Shown one piece after another: positions 32,810-42,148 of a stretch of 64,000 nucleotides of DNA. Numbering within the stretch: the stretch's first letter is position 1; the number at the start of each line of letters is the position of its first letter. The notes under the pieces are model-generated. The model saw nothing but the letters and a program-made list of their open reading frames with translations. It was not told where the DNA came from and did not search any database. The stretch is from Opitutaceae bacterium (GTDB taxonomy: Bacteria > Verrucomicrobiota > Verrucomicrobiia > Opitutales > Opitutaceae), in NCBI GenBank assembly GCA_028280945.1, contig JANQKV010000029.1, positions 58,894 through 122,893 on the forward strand, read 5' to 3'. The position numbers and the translations under genes are program-made.

Positions 32810-34516
32810 TTACCGGGAGTCCGAGGCCTTTAAGGCGCCGAATCCACCTGCTAGGTCCGTCAGTTTACGAGCGAGCAATTCCTTCATCTCCTCCAGCTTC
32901 TTCTGAAACTCGGGGTGATCAGCAAGATTTGTCATCTCGTGTGGATCGCGGGCCAGATTATAGAGCTGCAGGTGATCATAGTAACCGGGTCTGGCACCGG
33001 TGGAGGCTTTCTCAGCATCACCTCCGCCAGGGATTGCTTCGAGATGACTGAAGGGCAGCGTGGGGTCTTTCTCGTTGACGATGTTTACACCTTTGATGCG
33101 ACGGGGAGCGTTGTAGGCCTGCAGGACTTCCGCACGCTTCTCCACCGACCAATTCGTAATCTCTTCCGGATAGTTTAACGCGACCAGCTTCCAGGGGTAG
33201 CGGAGCACGGCGCGGGCAAACCCGAGTTCGAAGAAGAACTCCCGCCGGGCCGATACCCCCCCATCCAACATATGGCGAAAGCTCTCTCCGTCGAAGTCGC
33301 TCGATTCGTAGGAAATTCCCGCCAGATCGAGAATCGTCGGAGCGAAATCGAGATTGGAAACAAACGTGTCCACCGATCGTGCATCCAAGCCGGAGGATGG
33401 ACGCCAAACCACACTGAAACTCGTGACACCCTCTTGATAAAGCGTGCCCTTCGCTTCCTGGCCATGGTCGTTGAAAAAGATCACATACGTGTTCTCCAAC
33501 ACGCCTTTTTCCAACAGCGCGTCGATCAAAGCGCCCACCGCATCGTCGGTCCACAACATGTTCGCGGCTTTGTCGCTGTAAGCAACGCCCGCCTCCTCCA
33601 AGCGAGCAGGAATCGCCATCCGGTGGTAAGGTACCTCCGGGGGCACGCTGAGCATGCCTGCCGCGCTGGCCCGGGGATCTGCCGCCCACGAGCGCTCCGG
33701 GGCAATTGGGCTGTGGGGTGTGGTGGTGGCAAAATAGAGGAAAAACGGCTCGTCTCCGTGCTGATTGATGAACTCGACACCACCGTCGGTTATCCAATCC
33801 AGATTGTGGACCGCCAGGGGATCCGGGCCGATGCCCCAAGGGTTGTTGTAGTAAGTGCTGGCGACATAGTCGAATCCGCAGGCGCGGATGGCCGCATGCT
33901 CAGAGGCATAGTTTTTTTGCACCCGCGCCTGAACCTCCGGGTCGGACAATGAGTCCGTGAACTCCAACTCCCGGCGCTGGGGATCGACAATCACATGATT
34001 TTTCCCGACGAAGCCGGTGGTGTATCCGTTCTGCCGCAATCGAGCGGCAAGATTAGGGGTTTCCGGGGTGATCGATGTGTTCCACTTGATATACGACTGC
34101 CCGAGTCGCCGGGTAGTGGCGAGGAACTCCGGGTTGATGGCTCGGCTGGCATAGGTTCCCGTAAGACAGGAGAATCGGCTCGGCGTGCAGACCGGGGAAG
34201 ACACCAGGGTCTGCCGAAAGACAAGTCCCTCACGGCTCATCATCTGCAGGTTCGGGGTGAGGTAGTCCCCGGCAAACTCCTCCAGCGGAGGGAACATGTC
34301 CCTGAACATGTCATCGGCGATGATGAAAACAAAATTGGGCTTCTTCGGCACCGTGAGTTCTGTTGGCCCGGCGGCAAATCCGTCGGGAGTTACGGAGAGC
34401 AGAACCATTAGGCAAATCGCCAACTTGGCGAAAGGTCTTCTGGTCCAGGTAATTGAGCGATCAATCGGTGTGGCCAACGTTGGGAGGGGTGAGACTGTAG
34501 GCAGTAATCGAATCAA
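32810..34516 (-). CDS. Secreted S1 sulfatase
   Basis: The 568-residue product has a long basic N-terminal region before the hydrophobic signal (about residues 30-49). Motifs are FIIADDMFRD, C110-T-P-S-R114 then FSCLTGTYAS, FVGKNHVIV and FFNDHGQEAKG. The long start is set by the ATG at 34516, only 23 bp from operator site 7; an internal start nearer the hydrophobic segment is possible. Convergent with the 31060 sulfatase; the 220 bp between them hold nothing recognisable. Confidence 0.88.
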   Translation of the reverse strand: MIRLLPTVSPLPTLATPIDRSITWTRRPFAKLAICLMVLLSVTPDGFAAGPTELTVPKKPNFVFIIADDMFRDMFPPLEEFAGDYLTPNLQMMSREGLVFRQTLVSSPVCTPSRFSCLTGTYASRAINPEFLATTRRLGQSYIKWNTSITPETPNLAARLRQNGYTTGFVGKNHVIVDPQRRELEFTDSLSDPEVQARVQKNYASEHAAIRACGFDYVASTYYNNPWGIGPDPLAVHNLDWITDGGVEFINQHGDEPFFLYFATTTPHSPIAPERSWAADPRASAAGMLSVPPEVPYHRMAIPARLEEAGVAYSDKAANMLWTDDAVGALIDALLEKGVLENTYVIFFNDHGQEAKGTLYQEGVTSFSVVWRPSSGLDARSVDTFVSNLDFAPTILDLAGISYESSDFDGESFRHMLDGGVSARREFFFELGFARAVLRYPWKLVALNYPEEITNWSVEKRAEVLQAYNAPRRIKGVNIVNEKDPTLPFSHLEAIPGGGDAEKASTGARPGYYDHLQLYNLARDPHEMTNLADHPEFQKKLEEMKELLARKLTDLAGGFGALKASDSR

Positions 34517-34539
34517 ACGTTCTGATCAATTGAGCGGTT

Positions 34540-34554
34540 GCCTATCGGATAGAA
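34540..34554. promoter_or_regulatory. 15-bp palindromic operator, CGG variant (regulon site 7)
   Basis: GCCTATCGGATAGAA lies 23 bp upstream of the 34516 start, closer than any other copy. The centre is G instead of A/T. The left half-site is perfect. Confidence 0.6.
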
Positions 34555-34605
34555 CCTCCCGGCGATCAACCGGCATACTCCGGGAGCCGCGGCCCCGGAT
34601 TTCCG

Positions 34606-36120
34606 CTAATCGGCGCCGCCCGCAGCCCTGCTCTGCCGCAAGTCTGCCAGCGTGTCGCGAAGCCGAGCCAAGAGGGCCGAGTGCTCGGGTCGTCCGGCAA
34701 TGTTCTGGATCTCCAGCGCCGAGGTGCGCAGGTCATAGAGCTCCGTTTCGAAAACCGTGCCGTCGATTTGATCGACCCACTCGGTGTAGCGATGGTCCCG
34801 GGTTCGCACCGAGTAGCCCATGTAGTGCCGATCCTCATACGTCCCGGGGAACTGGCTGAGCACCGCGCCCTTTCCCACCCGGCCGGGGTCCTCAAGCTGG
34901 GGCACAAAACTGACTCCATCCAATCCCTGGGGCACGGCCAATCCGGCCAGCTCGCAGAGGGTCGGGTAAAGGTCAACCAACTCCACCAGCGCGGCTGAAC
35001 GCGCCCCCGGCCGTGGCAGGCCGGGGGAGGACACGATCAAGGGCACGCGCGTATCCAGTTCAAAATTGGTGTGTTTGCACCAGGCGCCATACTCGCCGAG
35101 TTTAAAACCGTGATCACTCCACAGGACGACGATGGTGTCGTCGCGTAAATCAAGCGCGTCGAGCTCAGCCATCAGGCGGCCGATCTGTGCATCCACAAAG
35201 CTGATACAGGCGTAGTAGCCGCGGATCAAATTCAACGCGGTGGCGCGGTCGAGTCCGCCCGTTGCGGGGATGCCGGCGTAGTTGCGCAGCTCACCCCAGG
35301 CGTTGGTGGCCACCATCGGCGTATCCCCCGGCCATTGAGAGAGCTCGGGCAGGTTGATGCGCTCCGGGGGATAAAGGTCCCAGAACCGCTGCGGGGCGAC
35401 AAACGGCAGGTGCGGTTTGATGAAACCCACTGCCAGGAAAAACGGGCGGCCTGATCCGCTTAAACGCCGCAAGGCCGACAGGCTTTTTTCCGCGATCTTC
35501 CAGTCGGCATATTCGCTGTCAGGTGCATCATGAATCTCAAATGAAGGTCCCGAGTTCGGCCCCCGAGCCGGTAGGCCCCGAGCCTTTCGCTGGTTCTGTC
35601 GATTCCGGTTCTCCCAAAACAGGCGTTTGTTCTTGTCGGTGGCATAGAAGTCCTTGCCCGCGGTCCAGGCCGGGGCCGTCCAGGACTGCTCGTCGTTTTG
35701 ATTGCCGTGGGACACGTGGTAGATCTTTCCGTAGGCTTCGGCCAGGTAACCTTGGGTGATGAAATACTCCGGCAAAGTGACCGCTTGGGGCCTCTTATCC
35801 CGGAAAAACGTCGACAGGTCCGTAATGCCCAGGGTGTCCGGGCGCAGGCCGGTCATGACCGTGTTGCGCGCCGGAGCACAAACGGCCTGTTGGGTGTAGG
35901 CTCGGTCAAACCACACCCCCCGTTGGGCCAGATCGTCAATGTGCGGAGTGACCGCCAACTCTGACCCGTAGCACCCCAGCTCGGGCCGGAGGTCATCGAT
36001 AGCAATGAACAGGACGTTGGGCGGTGAATCCTCCGTTCCAGACACGAAGTGTTCTGTCGCCAAAGCAGGAACCAACGAACCCAGGAGAAAAAAAGAAACT
36101 GCGATTCTTAGTGAGTTCAT
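34606..36120 (-). CDS. Secreted iduronate-2-sulfatase-like S1 sulfatase
   Basis: The 504-residue product has a signal peptide (first about 22 residues). Motifs are AIDDLRPELGCYG, C81-A-P-A-R85 with NTVMTG, EAYGKIYHVSHGN and LWSDHGFKLGEYGAWCKH. The pattern is that of iduronate-2-sulfatase-type enzymes and closely resembles the 47539 protein in this window. Located upstream of the 32810 sulfatase on the same strand, 89 bp apart, with operator site 7 in between. Confidence 0.92.
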   Translation of the reverse strand: MNSLRIAVSFFLLGSLVPALATEHFVSGTEDSPPNVLFIAIDDLRPELGCYGSELAVTPHIDDLAQRGVWFDRAYTQQAVCAPARNTVMTGLRPDTLGITDLSTFFRDKRPQAVTLPEYFITQGYLAEAYGKIYHVSHGNQNDEQSWTAPAWTAGKDFYATDKNKRLFWENRNRQNQRKARGLPARGPNSGPSFEIHDAPDSEYADWKIAEKSLSALRRLSGSGRPFFLAVGFIKPHLPFVAPQRFWDLYPPERINLPELSQWPGDTPMVATNAWGELRNYAGIPATGGLDRATALNLIRGYYACISFVDAQIGRLMAELDALDLRDDTIVVLWSDHGFKLGEYGAWCKHTNFELDTRVPLIVSSPGLPRPGARSAALVELVDLYPTLCELAGLAVPQGLDGVSFVPQLEDPGRVGKGAVLSQFPGTYEDRHYMGYSVRTRDHRYTEWVDQIDGTVFETELYDLRTSALEIQNIAGRPEHSALLARLRDTLADLRQSRAAGGAD

Positions 36121-36444
36121 GAGGGAGCCAACGGCATTGGTGTTGGACGGAGTTATGCAGAACGCGGCCTTGATGCAATCAGGGTTGGAACCGGAGGTTT
36201 AAACTGAACTTTCCTTGTCAGGAAGCAGCCGTGGAAATGCTGCGGAGTGAGGGTCTACTGACGGCGTAACAGTGCTACAGATACACCTTAACCGTCTGAT
36301 AAATACCATGCTTTATTCGCTCCCATCAATTGATCCGTTGCCTATCGGATTGGTGTCAGGATTCAGGTTCGGAATTGCGCGAAAAATGCCCATCGCAGAG
36401 GGGAGAATGCTTGAGTTTGCGTCCCCCGCCGCTCGAATTTTTCC
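36121..36444. promoter_or_regulatory. Divergent promoter region with degenerate operator (regulon site 8)
   Basis: This gap separates the divergent sulfatase (start 36120) and FAD oxidoreductase (start 36445). GCCTATCGGATTGGT at 36340-36354 keeps a perfect left half-site but a broken right half. A second half-match, GTCTGATAAAT, lies at 36294-36304. Weak or single-half binding is possible. Confidence 0.45.
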
Positions 36445-38118
36445 ATGGAATTTTTCATGCGGGCGGTTTCGCGAGACTGCAGTTGGCGAGCTCTCATCAC
36501 GACCCTGATCGGCTTGGCTTTGGGATGTGAGCTGATGAGGGCTACCCCCGATGAAATGCAGCGGTTTGATGTCTGTGTATACGGTGGCAGCGAAGCCGGA
36601 TTCACGGCCGCCATCCAAGTCGCCCGCTCCGGCCACTCGGTGGTGCTGATCGAACCAACCGGGCACGCCGGTGGCATGTTGGTGGAAGGCATTGCGGGTG
36701 ACATCCGCTTCGGCAGCGGAAACGTGATCAGCGGCATCACGCGGGAGGTCTTCGAACACATAGAGCAACACTATGACCGCACACCCGATTTTAAAAACCC
36801 CGGCTGGCGGAGGACTTATGAGCCCCACGTAGCCGAGGGAATTATCAACGCTATGCTGGATGAACACGAAGTGCCTGTCATTCGCGGTGAGCGGTTGCTC
36901 GAAGGCCCGGCGGGCGTCACCCGTGAAGATGACCGCATCATCGCCATCCAATTGGAAAACGGGACGGTCATCCATGCCCAGCAATTCATCGATGCATCAA
37001 TCGAGGGCGATCTGTTGCACTTTGCCGGTGTTACCACAGAGACCATCCGCGAAGGCAACGCCCGCTACGGCGAGTCCCGCAACGGCATCTATCCCTTCCC
37101 CACCCATCGTCAGTTTGAGATCGCCGTGGATCCCTACGTGGTCCCCGGCGATCCGAACAGCGGACTGATCGCGACCATCCAGGACGTCCCTCTGGGAGAA
37201 ACCGGCGCGCCCGATGCCTTCATTCAAGGTTTCTGTTTCCGCGTTTGCCTGACCGACGTGCCCGAAAACCGGATACCGATTACCCAACCGAGTGACTATG
37301 ACCCGGCCAACTACGAGATCTATCGCCGCTACCTCGCCGCCGGCGGCAAGCTGTTTCGCCCGAGACCTTCCCTACCCAATCGCAAGACCGACCTGGGAAG
37401 TTGGCACGATCTTTCGGCCAATCTCTACGGAGAAAACGTTGGCTATCCGGCAGGGTCGTATGCGGAACGGGATGCCATCGTCGCCTACCACGAATCCTTC
37501 ACTCGCGGCCTGATATGGTTTTTGCAAAACGACCCATCCGTGCCCGAAACCACTCGCCGCGAATGGTCAGGATGGGGCCTGCCCCGCGACGAGTATGGGG
37601 ATAACGGCGGCTGGCCGCGCCGCCTCTACATCCGTAGTGCCCGGCGCATGGTTTCGGACTACGTCATCACCGAACACCACCTTCGACGCGACCACGCCAC
37701 TCCCGTTGCGGACCCCGTCGCCGTGGCCTGGTGGCCCTCGGACATGCACCATGCCAAGCGCGTCGTGCACCAGGGCCGGGTGCACAACGAGGGTTTCGTT
37801 TTTGCGGAAGATGACTGGCGCCCGTTTGGCATCTCTTGGCGCGCACTGGTGCCCAAGGCTTCGGAATGCACCAATTTGGCGACTCCGACCTGCGTGTCCT
37901 CGAGCTACGTGGGCTATGGTTCGGTGCGCATTCTACCCACCTTCATGATGTTGGGCCAAAGCGCCGCGACCCTTTCGGTTCAAGCACTGGAATCGCAATT
38001 ATCGGTTCAGGACATCAACTATTCTGAGCTACGCCAACGCCTGATCGCCGACGGTATGGTTCTCAGTCCACCGGAAAACTGGAAAAGCATTATCGGATAC
38101 GATTGGGCTGATTCCTGA
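36445..38118 (+). CDS. Exported FAD-dependent oxidoreductase
   Basis: The 557-residue protein has a hydrophobic N-terminal export signal (ALITTLIGLALG). The FAD-binding Rossmann motif DVCVYGGSEAGFTAAI near residue 42 is followed by VVLIEPTGHAGGMLVEG. The family (Pfam FAD_oxidored) is common in polysaccharide loci of planctomycetes and verrucomicrobia, but its reaction is not known. Its operator-like upstream site and location between sulfatases and the TonB receptor suggest action on a sugar or oligosaccharide in the periplasm. Related to the 51167-52765 gene. Confidence 0.83.
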   Translation: MEFFMRAVSRDCSWRALITTLIGLALGCELMRATPDEMQRFDVCVYGGSEAGFTAAIQVARSGHSVVLIEPTGHAGGMLVEGIAGDIRFGSGNVISGITREVFEHIEQHYDRTPDFKNPGWRRTYEPHVAEGIINAMLDEHEVPVIRGERLLEGPAGVTREDDRIIAIQLENGTVIHAQQFIDASIEGDLLHFAGVTTETIREGNARYGESRNGIYPFPTHRQFEIAVDPYVVPGDPNSGLIATIQDVPLGETGAPDAFIQGFCFRVCLTDVPENRIPITQPSDYDPANYEIYRRYLAAGGKLFRPRPSLPNRKTDLGSWHDLSANLYGENVGYPAGSYAERDAIVAYHESFTRGLIWFLQNDPSVPETTRREWSGWGLPRDEYGDNGGWPRRLYIRSARRMVSDYVITEHHLRRDHATPVADPVAVAWWPSDMHHAKRVVHQGRVHNEGFVFAEDDWRPFGISWRALVPKASECTNLATPTCVSSSYVGYGSVRILPTFMMLGQSAATLSVQALESQLSVQDINYSELRQRLIADGMVLSPPENWKSIIGYDWADS

Positions 38119-38451
38119 ACGGGTGAAAACCCTCTCCCTCGGGCGCCCGGGTCATCGCTCGTCGAACTCGGTAAAGACGTTCGCATTCCAGTGGTCGATA
38201 ACCCCGAATTCCCGAGCGATGCCCTCCCATTCTTGTAGTTGGGGTGCCCCCAAAGCCGAGATTCACCACTTTAATATATCTCCTCACGGACTCGTCGCAT
38301 GCTCTCAGGGGTAACGGCCCCATCCAAGCGATCTTCATGGACCAACCAAGAGATCGGATAGTTGTTGGGGAATCAAATGCCCTGCAGCGGTCACATTCGG
38401 TGTAGGGTTAGCAGGTGGAATTGAGAGCGACATAGGAGGTCCCAAAAGAAA
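38119..38451. other. Intergenic region holding a gene remnant
   Basis: Apart from the decayed coding fragments described separately at 38152-38372, I see no intact gene, promoter or repeat here. Confidence 0.5.
38152..38372 (-). pseudogene. Decayed protein-coding remnant
   Basis: Two short minus-strand stretches in different frames read like real protein. The first, ending at a TAA at 38271-38273, gives YPISWLVHEDRLDGAVTPES followed by MRRVREEIY. The second, ending at a TGA at 38152-38154, gives LQEWEGIAREFGVIDHWNAN followed by VFTEFDER. Upstream frames are closed by stops. This fits an old gene broken by frameshifts or deletions, perhaps a C-terminal piece of an enzyme of the locus. The family is not recognised. 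Confidence 0.5.
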
Positions 38452-38477
38452 GAACGCCTCCATTCGTGGAGGCGTTC
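38452..38477 (-). terminator. Rho-independent terminator of the TonB receptor gene
   Basis: GAACGCCTCC and GGAGGCGTTC form a perfect 10-bp stem with a 6-base loop. On the minus strand it is followed by TTTCTTTT. It lies 27 bp past the receptor stop at 38505. Confidence 0.9.
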
Positions 38478-38504
38478 TCGACCAACCCCAAACCAAGGCA
38501 AATC

Positions 38505-41500
38505 TTAGAATCGGAACGTATTGGTGATATAGAAGCGTCGCTCCGGCGGGACACGGACCAGGGCCGGAGTGCCGTCATACTGGGCCTGCACGGTGATCGG
38601 GTCACTGCTGCCGAAGACATTCTTCATGTTGAGCTGAACCTTCCATTCGACCTTGTCGCTCCAGAGTTTCTTCCCATAGCCGACGAAGAAATCGTAGTTA
38701 CTTTCCGCCGGAGCGGTGTAAGGGCTCGTGATATCAGCAATGACATTGCCGTTGGAATCGAGAATGAACGGGAAGCCGATGCCCACGTCGTCCTGCCAAC
38801 GGTAGGCGCCGCCCACATTCCACCCCTTAAGCGCACCTTCGTGGAAGGTGTAGTTGGTGATGAAGTTGAAGCGCCATTCACGTTGCTGGGAGTTGGGCAG
38901 GCCTTCGTTGGCCAGCACGCCCGCCAGCGGCACGGTGACGTTCTCGAAAGCATAACTCCCCACGGTCACGGTGCCATCGGGCAAGGTGTCACCGGGCACA
39001 AATCCAGGGGGGTAAGCTCCACGGGGCTGGTCGGCCAACTCAGCCCAAACCGGGTTGAGGCGGCTGACGATATCCTGCGTCCACGGGGCAACATTGGTAC
39101 GCACCGTTTCCTGCTGCGCGACGTTGGCAAGAATGCGCCAGCTGCGAGTCGGGTTATAGGTGATCTCCAACTCCATGCCTTCCGCGGAGAAATCCTGCGT
39201 GTCGGTTACATTGCCGGGGGGCGCGATGTTGGCGAACCATATACCCGCATCGTCCTGCACGAAGCCGGTGAAGCCGTAGACCTCCGCATAGTTGGGCGGC
39301 AGGGCATCGAGGATCTTCTGGAAGTCATCACGGCGATCGATGGGAGCGGGATTACCGTTTTCATCCACCGCATTGAGGTCGTTGGCCCAGAACTCCGCCA
39401 TCTGCACACTGGCTCCACGAGCCGCACGGCTCATTGCCAGACCGGGATTGTAGCTGTTGTTGACCGCGTTGGTCTCGAACACGTTGAACCGCAGGTTGAA
39501 CAACCCGTCACCGATGCCGAGATTCACCCCATAGTCCGTGGTCTCACCACTCGGAGCCGGCAAGGGATCACCATATACATTCACGCGGGTGCCGGACGGG
39601 GTGAAGTTGTCCGACTCGTTGTAGAAGAAGCTCAGTTTGACCGTGTCGGAGAACGGATTGATCCAGTCCGGCACTTTCGCAACGATGCCGATACTGCTGG
39701 GCTGACCGGTGACTTCCTGTTCTGTGACGTTGCTAAGATCGAAATCACTGAAGGACCACTCCGTCTGCTCATCGGTGCGGGGCACCGGCAACGACTGAGA
39801 GGTGGAGGTGTCCTCGCGCCAGCCGAGTGTGGTGATGACGTGATCCGACAGCCAATAGCTCTGGAGCACGAGGGCTTGGGAATCGATGACTTCGTTGGAA
39901 TACTGGCCCTCACGCGTATATTCGGTGGCCACGACATCATAGGTCTGGAAATCACCCTGGCTGAGATCATTGGCCGCGACGGCAAAGTAGGACGTGCGGG
40001 CCGTGGTGCCTTCCACGAAGGGGCTGATCCGGATGGGATTCAGCCGCACGGGCGAACCGTCCAGAATCGAGTCGCCGAGGTAAACAATCGGCGAGGGCGT
40101 GCGGGAGCCGCTGTCAAAAGCCGGACTGAGGGAGGAGTCGGCTTGGAAGTTACTGGTAAACCGGGTCGCCCAATTGAGGCTGTCGATTTCGTTGCGCTCC
40201 ACGAGACCGGTCACCGAGTGGCTGCCGAGCCATTTCAGGATCGCGTTGTCAGAAGTGGTGAAGTCGTGCTTGAAGAAGACGGTGGCCCGCATGGTTTCGC
40301 GACCGGTGTCGCTATTGGGTTGGGTGCCGGAAGCATTGAGCACGTAGGGACGGCCGACATTGGGGTTGGGTGAACCATCAGGCAGCACTTCGTTGACGTC
40401 GATGCGCACGCGGGCCGAACCGCCGCCGGTGGCGAAAGTCATCTGACCATCGGATTGGTAGCTCTGGTTGTCGTAGGCGACCTCAATCCCCATCTTGCCC
40501 TCGAAGAACAACTGCTCGAGCGAGACGTTAAAGGCGTCAAAATCGTTGAACTGGCGCGAGGTCTCATCGAAGAGGCGACTGTTCCAGTTAAATTCACTGT
40601 AGTCGGTGAAACCCTGGGGCACGATTCCCGCCGGGCGCTCGCCACCGGGGAAATAGCTGCCGGCCACGGTGTTGATGTTGCGGGTGGCAAGCCACTGATA
40701 GGTGTCGCTGGCCACGTCCCGATTAACGGTGGGATGGAAGAGGCCTGGTCGGACCCGGCCGGCGCGGTTGGCACTCTGTTGTATCACGCCCATGATTCCG
40801 AAGTCCGGTGTCGCACCCTCCACACTACCGTCATTGTAGATGAAACCCGGACGCATGAAGATGTCGCGCTGACCGATCAGACCATTGTCGCGCTCGCGAC
40901 TGGCGATCTCATTGGCGGCATTCGGATTGAGTGCGGGGTCATCCCAGAAACGCCAGTTGTTGGTGGGCATGCCGGCATCCAACCAAAACTGGGAGTAGCC
41001 TTTCTCGGGCAGGATCGCCAAGGGACGGTTGGCCTCGATCTCGCCCACTTCGAAGTTGGCCCGCAGGGTGGTGTAGCGCAGGGGACGGAACTGGACCGCG
41101 GTGTAGAAACGGTTGTCGTCATCGAAGGCCGGTTTCTGGTCGAACTTCTCCTGGTCGGTCAGCAGGGCAACGCGCAGGGCCAGCTTCTGGTCCATCAGGA
41201 TTCGGTTCACATCGAGACTGGCCCGGGCACTGCCGTTGTCGCCAAACCGGAAGGAAACCTCGGTCTGGTTACGGTTGAAGTTGGCCTGTTTCACGGACGA
41301 ATCCACGATGCCCGCCGGGCTGCCGATGCCAAACAGGATGCCGTTCGGGCCGCGGTTCACCGTGACCGTGCCGGTATTGTAGCTGTCGAACGGAATGTCG
41401 GTGACAAAAAATCCCCGCGTCAGGCTGGGGGCTGACAGGCCACGGGCACGGGTCCCATACTGCGGATTTGTGCGGGCACCGGCGGAATCGGTGCCGCCCA

Positions 41501-41822
41501 CCCCAAAGTTGCCCTGAGAACCACCCGCCTCGAGGCCAGGGGTAAAGATGAGCAGTTCATTGGCGTTGGTGGCACCAATATCATCAATAAACTCTTCCGT
41601 ATAGATCGATATAGCCGATGCGACATCCTCCACATTGGTTTTGAGGCGCGTGCCCGCCAAAGTGTTGGTGGCCACGTAGCCTTGTTGTTCCTCGGTCGTA
41701 ACCGTAAAGGGAGAGAGTTCGATTATATCTTCGAGATCCTCATCCGCTTGGGCATGGAGCAATGATGTTATAAGGGCGGTCGCAAGTCCGCCTATCATCA
41801 GGGGTCTTAGGTGTTTGTTCAT
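38505..41822 (-). CDS. TonB-dependent outer-membrane receptor
   Basis: The 1105-residue protein has a signal peptide (MNKHLRPLMIGGLATALITS). A TonB-box-like start (IIELSPFTVTTEEQQGYVAT), a plug domain (NVEDVASAISIYTEEFIDDI) and a large beta-barrel ending in Phe (RRFYITNTFRF) follow. I use the ATG at 41822; an upstream ATG at 41855 would precede the signal. No SusD homologue is present, as usual in Opitutae. It should import oligosaccharides cut by the extracellular enzymes of this locus. Operator site 9 lies 213 bp upstream, and a clear terminator follows. Confidence 0.93.
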   Translation of the reverse strand: MNKHLRPLMIGGLATALITSLLHAQADEDLEDIIELSPFTVTTEEQQGYVATNTLAGTRLKTNVEDVASAISIYTEEFIDDIGATNANELLIFTPGLEAGGSQGNFGVGGTDSAGARTNPQYGTRARGLSAPSLTRGFFVTDIPFDSYNTGTVTVNRGPNGILFGIGSPAGIVDSSVKQANFNRNQTEVSFRFGDNGSARASLDVNRILMDQKLALRVALLTDQEKFDQKPAFDDDNRFYTAVQFRPLRYTTLRANFEVGEIEANRPLAILPEKGYSQFWLDAGMPTNNWRFWDDPALNPNAANEIASRERDNGLIGQRDIFMRPGFIYNDGSVEGATPDFGIMGVIQQSANRAGRVRPGLFHPTVNRDVASDTYQWLATRNINTVAGSYFPGGERPAGIVPQGFTDYSEFNWNSRLFDETSRQFNDFDAFNVSLEQLFFEGKMGIEVAYDNQSYQSDGQMTFATGGGSARVRIDVNEVLPDGSPNPNVGRPYVLNASGTQPNSDTGRETMRATVFFKHDFTTSDNAILKWLGSHSVTGLVERNEIDSLNWATRFTSNFQADSSLSPAFDSGSRTPSPIVYLGDSILDGSPVRLNPIRISPFVEGTTARTSYFAVAANDLSQGDFQTYDVVATEYTREGQYSNEVIDSQALVLQSYWLSDHVITTLGWREDTSTSQSLPVPRTDEQTEWSFSDFDLSNVTEQEVTGQPSSIGIVAKVPDWINPFSDTVKLSFFYNESDNFTPSGTRVNVYGDPLPAPSGETTDYGVNLGIGDGLFNLRFNVFETNAVNNSYNPGLAMSRAARGASVQMAEFWANDLNAVDENGNPAPIDRRDDFQKILDALPPNYAEVYGFTGFVQDDAGIWFANIAPPGNVTDTQDFSAEGMELEITYNPTRSWRILANVAQQETVRTNVAPWTQDIVSRLNPVWAELADQPRGAYPPGFVPGDTLPDGTVTVGSYAFENVTVPLAGVLANEGLPNSQQREWRFNFITNYTFHEGALKGWNVGGAYRWQDDVGIGFPFILDSNGNVIADITSPYTAPAESNYDFFVGYGKKLWSDKVEWKVQLNMKNVFGSSDPITVQAQYDGTPALVRVPPERRFYITNTFRF

Positions 41823-42035
41823 CTTGAATCGAGTCGGGGTTAGGTAAGGTTTCAAGAGCGGTTCCGCTGCGGATGCGCCTGGAAGTGTCTATCTTGCGAG
41901 CCGGTTGTTTCAGGCGATATCGCCACGATTCAAGGGGACTGTCGGAAAGGGCACTGGGGAGCAGGGGGAGCAGCCAAACTGCGTTGGGATGTCACTGCTC
42001 TGATCCTCGGATTCGATTCATTCAACAGACCGGTT

Positions 42036-42050
42036 GCCTATCAGATAAGC
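42036..42050. promoter_or_regulatory. 15-bp palindromic operator (regulon site 9)
   Basis: GCCTATCAGATAAGC is a perfect consensus copy. It lies 213 bp upstream of the receptor start, in a 326-bp gap (41823-42148) between the receptor and the LacI-family gene that otherwise holds nothing recognisable. Confidence 0.8.
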
Positions 42051-42148
42051 AGAAATAAACCAAGCTTCGGAATGTATCAGTACCTGGGCTTCCCTGGAAA
42101 ACCAGTCACCAGAAAACACCGCGTTTTCAGCCATTCGCCCGCACCACC

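Noticed and set aside
34474..34490. AACGTTGG core resembling an attC end
   Set aside because: No pairing arms or shared TGAGCTC are present and it sits inside the coding start of a sulfatase; chance match.
38350..38364. Operator-like GAGATCGGATAGTTG
   Set aside because: It falls inside the decayed coding remnant (reads YPISW-type codons on the minus strand) and has only one conserved half-site; no promoter is nearby.
38466..40373. Long plus-strand open frame of 635 codons
   Set aside because: It is antisense to the TonB receptor, whose motifs, signal peptide and terminator are all on the minus strand; long antisense frames are expected at this GC content.
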